Origin: Oscillospiraceae bacterium | Lineage (GTDB): Bacteria > Bacillota > Clostridia > Oscillospirales > Ruminococcaceae | Assembly (NCBI GenBank): GCA_017848055.1 | Contig: JAGALZ010000037.1 | Location: 1-34,606 of the forward strand | Direction: 5' to 3' | Length of the DNA: 34,606 nucleotides | Shown here: positions 8,226 to 15,602 of the stretch, piece after piece | Position numbering within the stretch: position 1 is the stretch's first letter | How the letters are laid out: each line of letters opens with the position of its first letter | Notes under the pieces: model-generated | What the model saw: the letters and a program-made list of their open reading frames with translations, nothing else | Database searches by the model: none | What the model was told of the DNA's origin: nothing | Position numbers and translations under genes: made by a program

Positions 8226-9221
8226 TTAGAATCTGCTCCAGCCCTTTGGAATGAAAATCTCGTTGAAGGTCGTAATCGCAAAGCTGTCGGTCATACCTGC
8301 AATGTAGTCGCAGATAGCACGGCTCTTTCCGAACCTCTCCGAGAGTCTCTTGTACAAAGAGGGGAGAGCATCAAAGTTGTTTTCGTAGTGTCTGTAAAGC
8401 TGAATAATCAGCTCGCTTGCCTTTGTTTCCTCTGACTTGCATACAGGATTTCTGTATACGTTGTCGAACATAAAGCGGTGAAGCATATCGTGTGCCGCCT
8501 GCACCTTGTCGCTCATTCTTAAATTCTCAGCTCCGTTGTCAATAACCGAGCGGACAAGCGTAGTAATTCTTTCCGAGCGTGTGTTTCCTAAGATTTCGGT
8601 AGCCTCCCTCGGAAGGTCATTTTCTGAAATTACACCCGCTCTTATCGAGTCGTCAATATCGTGGTTTATGTAAGCAATAACGTCAGCCAGGCGGACAACA
8701 TATCCCTCACGGCTTTCTGCAATCGCATTTGTGTGCTTTAAAATACCGTCACGAACCTCGTGAGTGAGATTGAGTCCGTTGCCGTCGTTTTCTATAAAGT
8801 CAACAACTCTCAGACTCTGTTCGTAGTGGTAAAACCCTTCGGGACAAAGCTGTGAGAGCGTCCTTTCACCGGCGTGCCCAAACGGCGTGTGTCCTAAATC
8901 ATGCCCCAGGGCAATCGCCTCGGTGAGGTCTTCGTTGAGCCTCAGCGCCCTTGCGATAGTCCTCGCAATCTGCGAAACCTCCAGGGTGTGGGTAAGTCTT
9001 GTGCGGTAGTGGTCGCCGGCAGGGATAAGATAAACCTGCGTCTTGTGCTTGAGTCTTCTGAATGCGTTTGAGTGAAGGATTTTGTCCCTGTCACGTTGAA
9101 ATTCCGTTCTCAGGTCGTCCTTCGGAGTGGCAGTCTGCCTACCCTTAGTGGAGTCAGCAAAGCAGGCATACTCGCAAAGAATAAGCCTTTCGTTTTGCTC
9201 GGTCATTTCTCTTGGCAGCAT
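8226..9221 (-). CDS. dgt: dGTPase-like HD-domain triphosphohydrolase
   Basis: 331 residues, the size of the short Gram-positive Dgt-like proteins. The N-terminal segment FQRDRDKILHSNAFRRLKHKTQVY and the HD metal centre (TRLTHTLEVSQIARTIAR, then LGHDLGHTPFGHAGE; H78, H107, D108) are conserved. The predicted activity is hydrolysis of dGTP or other dNTPs to the nucleoside and triphosphate. The ATG at 9221 is preceded by AAGGAGG at ideal spacing. On the minus strand, TATAAT at 9255-9250 with a weak TTCAGA 17 nt upstream could start transcription of dgt-dnaG-rpoD-rrf2. The position ahead of primase links nucleotide-pool control with replication. Confidence 0.94.
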   Translation of the reverse strand: MLPREMTEQNERLILCEYACFADSTKGRQTATPKDDLRTEFQRDRDKILHSNAFRRLKHKTQVYLIPAGDHYRTRLTHTLEVSQIARTIARALRLNEDLTEAIALGHDLGHTPFGHAGERTLSQLCPEGFYHYEQSLRVVDFIENDGNGLNLTHEVRDGILKHTNAIAESREGYVVRLADVIAYINHDIDDSIRAGVISENDLPREATEILGNTRSERITTLVRSVIDNGAENLRMSDKVQAAHDMLHRFMFDNVYRNPVCKSEETKASELIIQLYRHYENNFDALPSLYKRLSERFGKSRAICDYIAGMTDSFAITTFNEIFIPKGWSRF

Positions 9222-9329
9222 ATAACCCCTCCTTACTGCAAACTTTCCTATTATATTATAGGTGGATTTGCATCTGAAACCCTCTATTTTTCAGCCAAAT
9301 CTGACAATTTTGTATGTTCCTACAATACG

Positions 9330-9950
9330 CTATGCAAAATCAGCTTCAAAAACGTCACTTTTAACAATATCTATCTGTCCGTTTGCCAGGTCAACGAGCT
9401 TCTCCTCAAGCTTGTTGCAAAGCGGAGCCTTGACCAAGATTTCAATTGTCACATCATCTGCAAACTGAGTGTCGCAGATTTTAACCTCAAATTCGGGCAG
9501 TGCGTAGGTAAGCTTTCCGTAGAGAGTATATGAGCAGGTGACAGTCAGCTTATGTGCATCCTGCATAAGCCTTATTTTAGCCTCGTCGCAGGCTTGCTTG
9601 CAGGCTGTAGAGTACGCCCTCACAAGACCGTTGGCACCTAAAAGCACACCGCCGAAATATCTTGTCACAACACAGCAAACGTCACAAAGTCCCTGCTTTT
9701 GCATAACGTCAAGAACCGGAACACCTGCAGTGCCCGAAGGTTCGCCGTCGTCGCTGTAGCGGGTTGTAGACCCTTCACGTAGAATGTATGCGTAGACGTT
9801 GTGTCTTGCCTTTCTGTGCTGCGCCTTTATTTCATTTATAAACTCCACCGCCTCGTCGTTTGTTTTAACAGGCTTTATGACTGCGATAAACTCGGATTTT
9901 TTCTCAATGTAGGTGGATGTGGAAACCCCGGCAATAGTCTTGTAATCCAT
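9330..9950 (-). CDS. yigZ: YigZ / IMPACT family protein
   Basis: 206 residues. The N-terminal UPF0029 domain shows KKSEFIAVIKPV, AQHRKARHNVYAYILREG, RYSDDGEPSGTAGVPVLDVM and VVTRYFGGVLLGANGLVRAYS, all hallmarks of YigZ. A C-terminal DUF1949 ferredoxin-like region follows. The eukaryotic relative IMPACT modulates translation control by GCN2. The bacterial role is uncertain, though nucleic-acid binding has been proposed. GGAGAG precedes the ATG. It follows rpmE, with a terminator between, so expression may rely on readthrough. Confidence 0.92.
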   Translation of the reverse strand: MDYKTIAGVSTSTYIEKKSEFIAVIKPVKTNDEAVEFINEIKAQHRKARHNVYAYILREGSTTRYSDDGEPSGTAGVPVLDVMQKQGLCDVCCVVTRYFGGVLLGANGLVRAYSTACKQACDEAKIRLMQDAHKLTVTCSYTLYGKLTYALPEFEVKICDTQFADDVTIEILVKAPLCNKLEEKLVDLANGQIDIVKSDVFEADFA

Positions 9951-9965
9951 AAAATCTCTCCATAA

Positions 9966-9995
9966 AGCAAAAACCCGTCACTTTGGGTAACGGGT
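9966..9995 (-). terminator. Rho-independent terminator after rpmE
   Basis: On the minus strand, ACCCGT (9995-9990) pairs with ACGGGT (9978-9973) around an 11-nt loop and is followed by TTTTT. It lies between rpmE and yigZ. Confidence 0.8.
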
Positions 9996-10015
9996 AATAA
10001 GCTTTTAAAATGTGA

Positions 10016-10216
10016 TTAGTCGATGTTGAAACGCTTCTTGAATCTGTCAACACGTCCGCCTGTATCAACAAGCTTCTGCTTGCCTGTGTAGAACGGATGG
10101 CACTTTGAGCAAATTTCAACGTGAATATCCTTCTTTGTAGAACGAGTCTCGATTACGTTACCGCAGTGGCAAGTAATAGTAGTAGCCTCGTACTTTGGGT
10201 GGATACCTTCCTTCAT
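10016..10216 (-). CDS. rpmE: 50S ribosomal protein L31 (zinc type)
   Basis: 66 residues: [20 protein letters not shown], then [19 protein letters not shown], ending [10 protein letters not shown]. Cysteines C16, C18, C36 and C39 are the four zinc ligands of the C+ form of L31, which is usually made when zinc is sufficient. A longer frame reaches 10267, but the ATG at 10216 has AAGGAGG eight nt upstream and matches the family N-terminus. It has its own strong promoter and terminator, so it is probably monocistronic. Confidence 0.97.
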   Translation of the reverse strand: MKEGIHPKYEATTITCHCGNVIETRSTKKDIHVEICSKCHPFYTGKQKLVDTGGRVDRFKKRFNID

Positions 10217-10311
10217 TACAAGTTCCTCCTTCCAAGCTGAAATTATGATGACATAGAAGCCCATCATTTCAGTTTAGACAGTAGTTCTATGTTATAATCA
10301 TTCGCCTGAAT

Positions 10312-10340
10312 ATTATAACATATTAGTGCGTCTGTGTCAA
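10312..10340 (-). promoter_or_regulatory. Strong promoter of rpmE
   Basis: Minus strand: consensus TTGACA (10340-10335), 17-nt spacer, consensus TATAAT (10317-10312), with an extended TGT before the -10. Among the strongest promoters in the window, as expected for a ribosomal protein. Confidence 0.85.
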
Positions 10341-10362
10341 GCATTTTGGCGAAAAATAATAC

Positions 10363-10391
10363 TTGCCAAATTTTCTTTGCCGTGCTATACT
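10363..10391 (+). promoter_or_regulatory. Promoter of the small membrane protein gene
   Basis: TTGCCA (10363-10368), 17-nt spacer, TATACT (10386-10391), with an extended -10 TGC at 10383-10385. Divergent from the rpmE promoter. Confidence 0.75.
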
Positions 10392-10437
10392 TAAATCAGC
10401 AAATTGTTACAATTCGTCTGAAAAGGAGAGTATGAAA

Positions 10438-10683
10438 ATGAAGGAAAAACTGCTGTTTCTGGGACTTCTGATTCTCAGCGTTCTGTATTGGGTGGAAGTA
10501 GTTCCTATCAGAGTAGGTTCGTATGAGTGGTATCAGTATTTAGGCCTCGGAATTACTATTCTTACAGTTGTTCCATGGCTCATCAGCATTTTAGTCGATA
10601 CACTCAAAAAGCGTAAGGCTAAGGAAAAGAAAGCTGCCGAAAAAGCAGCCGCAAAAGCCGCAAAACAAGCCGAGGATAAGTAA
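10438..10683 (+). CDS. Small two-helix membrane protein with Lys/Ala tail
   Basis: 81 residues from the ATG at 10438; an ATG at 10432 is also possible. AAGGAG at 10423-10428 lies 9 nt before 10438 and only 3 nt before 10432. Two membrane helices (KLLFLGLLILSVLYWVEVV and YLGLGITILTVVPWLISILV) flank a short loop. They are followed by a highly charged helical tail rich in Lys and Ala (KKRKAKEKKAAEKAAAKAAK). I recognise no family. A tail of this kind is likely cytoplasmic and could bind nucleic acid, ribosomes or acidic lipid, which is speculation. It has its own promoter and ends at element copy C. Confidence 0.8.
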   Translation: MKEKLLFLGLLILSVLYWVEVVPIRVGSYEWYQYLGLGITILTVVPWLISILVDTLKKRKAKEKKAAEKAAAKAAKQAEDK

Positions 10684-10710
10684 TCCCACATAATAATTCC
10701 AATTGTTTTG

Positions 10711-10924
10711 TTGAGGAAAACCCTTTTGAAAAAGGGTTATTCCTCAAACTCCTTTCCTAAAACTTTTATAATTTAATTTCAGCCCCATAGGGTGCTCACC
10801 AGAAAGAATGCATTAAATTCTCAGTTTCTGATAGGTACCCTATGGGGCTGAAATCATGTTAAAAGTCTTTGTAAGGGGGTTCGGGGAGAAACTTTCTTCA
10901 GAAAGGTTTCCCCCGATAAAAACA
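10711..10924 (-). repeat. Composite palindromic element, copy C
   Basis: Full-length copy with the A/T-rich hairpin on the left (10711-10747), a central palindrome with about 45 nt of variable loop (10782-10855) and the GC-rich hairpin on the right (about 10880-10916). The arm order is opposite to copies A and D. It lies between the convergent small membrane protein gene and the HD hydrolase, so it can terminate both. Confidence 0.9.
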
Positions 10925-10944
10925 TCTGAAGTTATTATATAGGA

Positions 10945-11631
10945 TTACAGGAGCTTACTGCCGTTTATAACGACGCTGAAAGAAACGCCGAGAGCCTTAG
11001 CGGCATTTTTACAAAGAGTCATTCTTGTGAGGAATATCTCGAAGTAATCCATAATCGAGCAGATATCGAGGTCGATGGTGAGGTCTAAGATGAGGGCTGA
11101 TTTATCCTTGGAGAAATAGATATCTGACTTCTCAACGGCGTAGTTTACTCTGTCGTGGATATCGCCTGCGTGAATCATATCATCCTTGCTGACCTTGCTT
11201 GAAAAGCGGACTCTAGAACGGCGAACGTCTGACTTATCTGCAATAATAAGTGCCGCAGCAACAGCATTTACAGGGGCAGCAGTCTGCTCGTCGTGGTTGC
11301 CGATAGCGGAGATTATAACTGCAATTTCCTCAGCAGGCATACCGATTCTGTCAAGCAGACGAAATGCCATAATAGCACCCGAATGTGCGTGGTCGGTACG
11401 GTTTACAACGTTACCGATGTCGTGCATATAAGCCGCAATTTCCGCAAGCTCGCATTCACGTTCGCTGTAGCCAAGCTCATGGAGCATCATGTACGCAATC
11501 TGAGCCGAGCGTTCAACGTGAGCATTTGAGTGCTCTGTGTAGCCGATGCTGGAAAGTGCCGCATCAGCGTGATTTATATATGTCTGGATATCCTTGTTTT
11601 TCTTTATGTCCTGATATGTAATCTTGCTCAT
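10945..11631 (-). CDS. HD-domain phosphohydrolase, substrate unknown
   Basis: 228 residues. The HD signature is clear: HSNAHVERSAQIAYMM (H38), then EIAAYMHDIGNVVNRTDHAHSG (H70-D71 with further histidines at 81 and 83) and IISAIGNHDE. These residues bind one or two metal ions in enzymes acting on nucleotides or cyclic nucleotides. The C-terminal part (YFSKDKSALILDLTIDLD...) looks like a small alpha/beta extension. It is monocistronic with its own promoter and ends at element copy C. No specific substrate can be assigned. Confidence 0.88.
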   Translation of the reverse strand: MSKITYQDIKKNKDIQTYINHADAALSSIGYTEHSNAHVERSAQIAYMMLHELGYSERECELAEIAAYMHDIGNVVNRTDHAHSGAIMAFRLLDRIGMPAEEIAVIISAIGNHDEQTAAPVNAVAAALIIADKSDVRRSRVRFSSKVSKDDMIHAGDIHDRVNYAVEKSDIYFSKDKSALILDLTIDLDICSIMDYFEIFLTRMTLCKNAAKALGVSFSVVINGSKLL

Positions 11632-11661
11632 AGCGAAAAATTCCTTTCGTTTGATACCTAT

Positions 11662-11690
11662 ATTTTAACATATCTTTTTCCATTATTCAA
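11662..11690 (-). promoter_or_regulatory. Promoter of the HD hydrolase gene
   Basis: Minus strand: TTGAAT (11690-11685), 17-nt spacer, TAAAAT (11667-11662), with an extended TGT before the -10. Confidence 0.75.
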
Positions 11691-11718
11691 TAGCAAGCTA
11701 AATAAATCAGCACACAAA

Positions 11719-11742
11719 AAGGACACCCGAGAGGATGTCCTT
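11719..11742 (-). terminator. Terminator after ilvE
   Basis: Minus strand: AAGGACA (11742-11736) pairs with TGTCCTT (11725-11719), followed by TTT. It lies 10 nt after the ilvE stop. Confidence 0.8.
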
Positions 11743-11752
11743 GTGTTCATAT

Positions 11753-12820
11753 TTAGAGCTTTTCAATCCAGCCCATTTCGTCAGGAAGCTTGCCGTACTG
11801 CATACCTGTCATTGTGTCGTAAATCTTCTGAGAAATCTCGCCGATTTTGCCGCCGTTGATTTCCATAACCTTGTCGCCCCACTTGAGGTGGCCAACAGGA
11901 GAGATAACAGCAGCAGTACCTGTGCCGAATACCTCCTGAAGCTTGCCTGCATCGTAAGCGTCGGAGATTTCCTGGATAGAAATTCTTCTCTCGGAAACCT
12001 TCATGCCCCACTTGCGGCAAAGCTCAAGAACGGACTTTCTTGTGATACCCGGAAGGATAGAGCCCTGGAGCTCAGGAGTTACAACCTCGTCGTCGATGAT
12101 GAACATAATGTTCATAGCGCCGACTTCCTCTATGTACTTTCTCTCAACGCCGTCGAGCCAGAGAACCTGAGAGTAGTTCTGCTTGTGAGCCTCGTCCTGA
12201 CCTGCGAGAGAAGCAGCGTAGTTACCGCCTGTCTTTGTGTAGCCCATACCGCCTCTTACAGCTCTTACGTAGTTTGTTTCAACGTAGATATCAACAGGGT
12301 TAAGACCTGTGCTGTAGTAAGCACCCGATGGTGAAAGAATGATGATGAACATATACTCATCGCCTGGTCTTACACCGAGGAATGGGTCAACTGCGATGAT
12401 GAAAGGACGGATGTAAAGTGAAGCACCGTCATTGTGAGGTACCCAGTCCTTGTCAACCTCTACAAGTGCGTGAAGAGCCTGGAGAGCATCCTCAACAGGT
12501 AATTCAGGGATTACAAGTCTTTCGGCAGAAACGTTGAGTCTCTTGAAGTTTTCTTCAGGACGGAAGAACTGAATATCTCCGTCTGCTGTTCTGTAAGCCT
12601 TCATACCCTCGAAAATTTCCTGACCGTAGTGAAGAACCATAGAAGCAGGTGAGAGGGAGATGTTTCCGAAAGGAACGATTCTTGCATCGTGCCAGCCCTT
12701 GCCTGTCTTGTAGTTCATGATGAACATGTGGTCTGAGAATACCTTACCAAAGCCGAGCTTGGACTCGTCCTCAGGCTTAGCCTTAGGAGTAGTTGTAAGC
12801 TCATATCTGATGTTAAGCAT
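11753..12820 (-). CDS. ilvE: Branched-chain amino acid aminotransferase
   Basis: 355 residues, the length of fold-type IV BCAT subgroup II enzymes. Signature segments are LHYGQEIFEGMKAYR, LYIRPFIIAVDPFLGV, the PLP lysine in GYTKTGGNYA (K196), LWLDGVERKYIEEVGAMNIM, LPGITRKSVLEL and EVFGTGTAAVISPVG. It carries out the last step of Leu, Ile and Val synthesis, or the first step of their breakdown, with 2-oxoglutarate/Glu as partner. It is monocistronic, with its own promoter and terminator. No T-box leader is visible upstream, so regulation is probably at initiation (see the paired repeats at its promoter). Confidence 0.97.
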   Translation of the reverse strand: MLNIRYELTTTPKAKPEDESKLGFGKVFSDHMFIMNYKTGKGWHDARIVPFGNISLSPASMVLHYGQEIFEGMKAYRTADGDIQFFRPEENFKRLNVSAERLVIPELPVEDALQALHALVEVDKDWVPHNDGASLYIRPFIIAVDPFLGVRPGDEYMFIIILSPSGAYYSTGLNPVDIYVETNYVRAVRGGMGYTKTGGNYAASLAGQDEAHKQNYSQVLWLDGVERKYIEEVGAMNIMFIIDDEVVTPELQGSILPGITRKSVLELCRKWGMKVSERRISIQEISDAYDAGKLQEVFGTGTAAVISPVGHLKWGDKVMEINGGKIGEISQKIYDTMTGMQYGKLPDEMGWIEKL

Positions 12821-12849
12821 TTTATTTTCCTTCTTTCAATAATAAAATA

Positions 12850-12891
12850 TCAAGTACATTATAACTCAAAAGCCTTCGTTTTTCAAGTACA
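12850..12891. promoter_or_regulatory. Paired direct repeats at the ilvE promoter
   Basis: The 9-mer TCAAGTACA occurs exactly at 12850-12858 and 12883-12891, 33 bp apart (about three helical turns). One copy overlaps the -35 and the other abuts the -10, so both would be on the same DNA face. A regulator operator is a reasonable guess; the protein is unknown. Confidence 0.45.
12858..12886 (-). promoter_or_regulatory. Promoter of ilvE
   Basis: Minus strand: TTGAAA (12886-12881), 17-nt spacer, TATAAT (12863-12858). It overlaps the paired TCAAGTACA repeats. Confidence 0.8.
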
Positions 12892-12909
12892 AATATTAAA
12901 AAAATACTG

Positions 12910-13815
12910 CTAATCGGGATTTAGCATAGGCGGAATAACAATGTCGATGGCTTTTTTGTGTATTCCGATTTCTACAACCGAATATTCACCGCCTGCTTCG
13001 CCGTCAAGCGTCCACTTAATCTCTGATTCGCTTGTGATTCTCATCGAAGCTGTCTTGAAGGTGACAAAGTATCTCGGGTCAAGGTCGCCGGTGATAAGTC
13101 TTCCCAGAAGTCCCTGGAACTCGGAAGGGGAGTTTGGCATCTTTATGAGCACAACCTCAAAAAGTCCGTCGTCAAAGGCAACGTCCTTTTTCGATACAAG
13201 CTGTGTCATACCGCCGATTGAAAGTGCGTTAGAAATCATACCCAGAACAAAATCGCCCTCTACAAGCTCGCCGTCGTGCTCGATTGTGAGAGAGTACGCT
13301 TCAAGCTTTCCGACGCTCTTTACACACTGCAGGAAATACGCCACGTGCCCGAAGATGTTCTTTATATTTTGCGGAGTTTCATAGGAAACATCGGTAAATG
13401 CTCCGAACGCCGCAACATAGCAGTAATATTCACCGTTGAAGGAGCCGACATCGATAGGGAATCTTTGCCCGTTGACGGCATATTTTGCGGCTTCTATCAT
13501 ATTCTTTGGAATAGCAACACTTCTTGCAAAGTCGTTTGTCGAGCCTGCAGGAATGTATCCCAGCGGTACTCTGACATCACACTGCATAAGTCCCTTGACA
13601 GCCTCGCTGAGAGTTCCGTCGCCGCCTGATACTACAACCAAATCATAAAGCGGTGCCATTTCCTTGATTTTCTCAAAAGCGTCCATTCTGTACTGCGTAG
13701 GATACGCTGTGACAAGATACCCCTCTTCGGTGAAGGTGTTTATAATCTCGCTAAGGTATGAAGAAATCTGGCTTTTGCCGGCTCTTGCATTGTAAACAAA
13801 AAGCAGTTTTTTCAT
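12910..13815 (-). CDS. Diacylglycerol kinase family lipid kinase (YegS/DgkB-like)
   Basis: 301 residues from the ATG at 13815. The frame runs to 13848, but AGAGGT is well placed for 13815 and MKKLLFVYNARAGK is the usual family start. The catalytic domain has LVVVSGGDGTLSEAVKGLM (GGDGT at 64-68) and LGYIPAGSTNDFARS, both nucleotide-binding motifs of the DAGK/NAD-kinase superfamily. The C-terminal beta-sandwich includes DDGLFEVVLI. The likely role is phosphorylation of diacylglycerol, recycling lipid from lipoteichoic acid synthesis into phospholipid. Gram-positive DgkB is the closest functional model. It has a consensus promoter of its own. Confidence 0.92.
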   Translation of the reverse strand: MKKLLFVYNARAGKSQISSYLSEIINTFTEEGYLVTAYPTQYRMDAFEKIKEMAPLYDLVVVSGGDGTLSEAVKGLMQCDVRVPLGYIPAGSTNDFARSVAIPKNMIEAAKYAVNGQRFPIDVGSFNGEYYCYVAAFGAFTDVSYETPQNIKNIFGHVAYFLQCVKSVGKLEAYSLTIEHDGELVEGDFVLGMISNALSIGGMTQLVSKKDVAFDDGLFEVVLIKMPNSPSEFQGLLGRLITGDLDPRYFVTFKTASMRITSESEIKWTLDGEAGGEYSVVEIGIHKKAIDIVIPPMLNPD

Positions 13816-13854
13816 ACTGTCTTTACCTCTTTCTCTCATAATAAACATAAGTAT

Positions 13855-13883
13855 ATTTTAACTCTTAATAGTCGTTTTGTCAA
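13855..13883 (-). promoter_or_regulatory. Promoter of the lipid kinase gene
   Basis: Minus strand: consensus TTGACA (13883-13878), 17-nt spacer, TAAAAT (13860-13855). Confidence 0.8.
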
Positions 13884-13913
13884 TGATATTTGAAAATGAG
13901 GGCAAAATCTTGC

Positions 13914-13942
13914 TTTACAAATTGCATCGGTTGTGGTAAAAT
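13914..13942 (+). promoter_or_regulatory. Promoter of the 13984-15353 operon
   Basis: TTTACA (13914-13919), 17-nt spacer, TAAAAT (13937-13942), with an extended TGG before the -10. Divergent from the lipid kinase promoter. Confidence 0.7.
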
Positions 13943-13983
13943 AATAAGGTATATGATTTTAAGTCAGAAAGGGTGACACCTGA

Positions 13984-14829
13984 TTGATATATCAAAGAAT
14001 AGTTTCAAGAGCAACAGCTAAAACCTCGCTGTATCTTGCACTACTGACTCCTGTACTTGCCGTTGCAATGCTGGGAGTGCATTTTCTGATAAGCGGAATG
14101 TATATTGAGCTTGAACAGCTTCACTATTATATAATTACCTATATGTTGATATCTGCTTCACTTATGTGCGTGCTCGGATTTATCATAGAGAGGAGCAAAA
14201 TCCACAAAGCGTCAGCTGCAGAAGCTGAGGTGCTGGAAAACGGCTACAAGGATGAATTCTTTTCGTACTGCAAGGGATATGTTGACAAGATAAAATATAT
14301 GCGTAAAAAGGTGAAGGCTTCAGCCTGCCTCGCAATTTATTATGCCGATGCAAAGCGTTTCGATGAAGCAATAGAGCTTATGAATCAAATCGAGCTTGTC
14401 CACCTGAAGGATAAGGAAAGATGCATATATTATATTGCTTTGAGCTATATTCTCTTTGTAAGCGGAGATGAGGATGCCGCTTCGGCAGTGTTTGCCTCAA
14501 ATCCTGCGGTTATGCAGAAGTACGCCTCGAAAAGAAAAGGGAAAACGCATCTTGGCTGTGCGATTGCATTTTTAACTCAGCTGATGTCGTTTGAAGTGGA
14601 AAAGGAGATTGCAGCCGAGAAGCTCATAATGGTCAGAAAGATGACAAAGAAGGCTGAGATTGCAGCTGCCTGCTCGGAGCTTGCATGTATAGCGTCGCTT
14701 GACGAAGGCGAGATTTCAAGGGCAAAGGAGCTTTGTGCCGACGCATATGACCATTGCGAGCTGTACGGAGCAAGTCAGAGAATAAGAAAGCTGATGAAGA
14801 TAGTAGAAGACTGCTACGGTGTAGAATAG
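13984..14829 (+). CDS. Membrane-anchored helical-repeat protein, unknown function
   Basis: 281 residues. Two membrane helices at about 16-38 and 46-66 are followed by a cytoplasmic helical region. Stretches such as ACLAIYYADAKRFDEAIELMNQIEL and YYIALSYILFVSGDEDAASAVF look like tetratricopeptide-type helix pairs. The start is TTG at 13984, seven nt after AAAGGGTGA; the next in-frame ATG would remove half of the first membrane helix. It is followed after 20 nt by a COG2426-type membrane protein gene and probably forms an operon with it. No enzyme motif is visible; a membrane scaffold is a guess from the fold. Confidence 0.85.
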   Translation: MIYQRIVSRATAKTSLYLALLTPVLAVAMLGVHFLISGMYIELEQLHYYIITYMLISASLMCVLGFIIERSKIHKASAAEAEVLENGYKDEFFSYCKGYVDKIKYMRKKVKASACLAIYYADAKRFDEAIELMNQIELVHLKDKERCIYYIALSYILFVSGDEDAASAVFASNPAVMQKYASKRKGKTHLGCAIAFLTQLMSFEVEKEIAAEKLIMVRKMTKKAEIAAACSELACIASLDEGEISRAKELCADAYDHCELYGASQRIRKLMKIVEDCYGVE

Positions 14830-14849
14830 ATTAAAAGGAGAAGAAATAC

Positions 14850-15353
14850 ATGGTTGAAGAGCTTGCTAACTGGCTGACCTCGCTTATGTCGGGTCTGCCT
14901 GAAGAACTTATAATATTCGTGATTTCAATGATTCCTATTCTGGAATTAAGAGGCGGAATTATCGCCGCAAGTCTGCTTGGCGTGCCTATAACAACAGCGA
15001 TTCCTGTATGTATTATCGGAAATATCATCCCGATACCGTTCATCCTGCTGTTTATAACAAAGATTTTTGAGCTTATGAAAAAGACCAAAACCTTCCGTTC
15101 GCTTGTTGAAAAGCTCGAAAGCAAGGCAATGGGAAAGAGCGATAAAATCAAAAAGTACGAGTTCTGGGGGCTGATGCTGTTTGTAGGTATTCCGCTGCCG
15201 GGAACAGGTGCGTGGACGGGCTCACTTATAGCTGCACTTCTGAGAATAAAGAACAGAAAAGCGGTTCCTGCAATTTTCCTTGGACTCATTCTTGCAACAA
15301 TCATAATGTGTACCGTTTCTTATTTTATTCCGTGGCTTATAAAAATGGTTTGA
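14850..15353 (+). CDS. COG2426 family small membrane transporter-like protein
   Basis: 167 residues. The conserved patterns IPILELRGGIIAASLLGVP, IGNIIPIPFILLFITKIF and LMLFVGIPLPGTGAWTGSLIAALL match the family annotated as putative small multidrug export protein (PF06695). It has re-entrant Pro/Gly-rich membrane segments and a charged loop (MKKTKTFRSLVEKLESKAMG) in the middle. The transport activity is a database label rather than a proven function. GGAG precedes the ATG, and a strong terminator lies 37 nt after the stop. Confidence 0.9.
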   Translation: MVEELANWLTSLMSGLPEELIIFVISMIPILELRGGIIAASLLGVPITTAIPVCIIGNIIPIPFILLFITKIFELMKKTKTFRSLVEKLESKAMGKSDKIKKYEFWGLMLFVGIPLPGTGAWTGSLIAALLRIKNRKAVPAIFLGLILATIIMCTVSYFIPWLIKMV

Positions 15354-15389
15354 TAAAATAAGAAACAAAATGCGAAATATATTGATATT

Positions 15390-15428
15390 TTAAAGCAGAG
15401 GGAATTAAACTCTGCTTTAATTTTTTTA
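15390..15428 (+). terminator. Rho-independent terminator
   Basis: Perfect 11-bp stem TTAAAGCAGAG / CTCTGCTTTAA around a 9-nt loop, followed by a run of seven to eight T. It ends the 13984-15353 operon. Confidence 0.92.
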
Positions 15429-15492
15429 ACGCTTTTTGGAGAAATGCACAAAATAATTGCGTAAATTTAGGCAGTTGGATTTGAAAAAGTGG

Positions 15493-15521
15493 TTGAAAGC
15501 ATTTAAAAAGTGTGCTAAAAT
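15493..15521 (+). promoter_or_regulatory. Promoter of the GH2 gene
   Basis: TTGAAA (15493-15498), 17-nt spacer, TAAAAT (15516-15521), with an extended -10 TGC. The leader of about 75 nt has no evident riboswitch. Confidence 0.75.
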
Positions 15522-15602
15522 GGTATTAAGATATGAAATTAAACATATCTGCACGATGACAGATTATCCAGACAATATTTTTTGGTTACAAGGATTTTGA
15601 TT

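Noticed and set aside
11735..12334. 199-codon frame opposite ilvE
   Set aside because: Fully antisense to a conserved aminotransferase; no ribosome site or plausible protein features.
12821..12909. T-box or leader-peptide attenuator for ilvE
   Set aside because: The promoter lies within 45 nt of the start codon, leaving no room for a T-box; no T-box sequence is visible.
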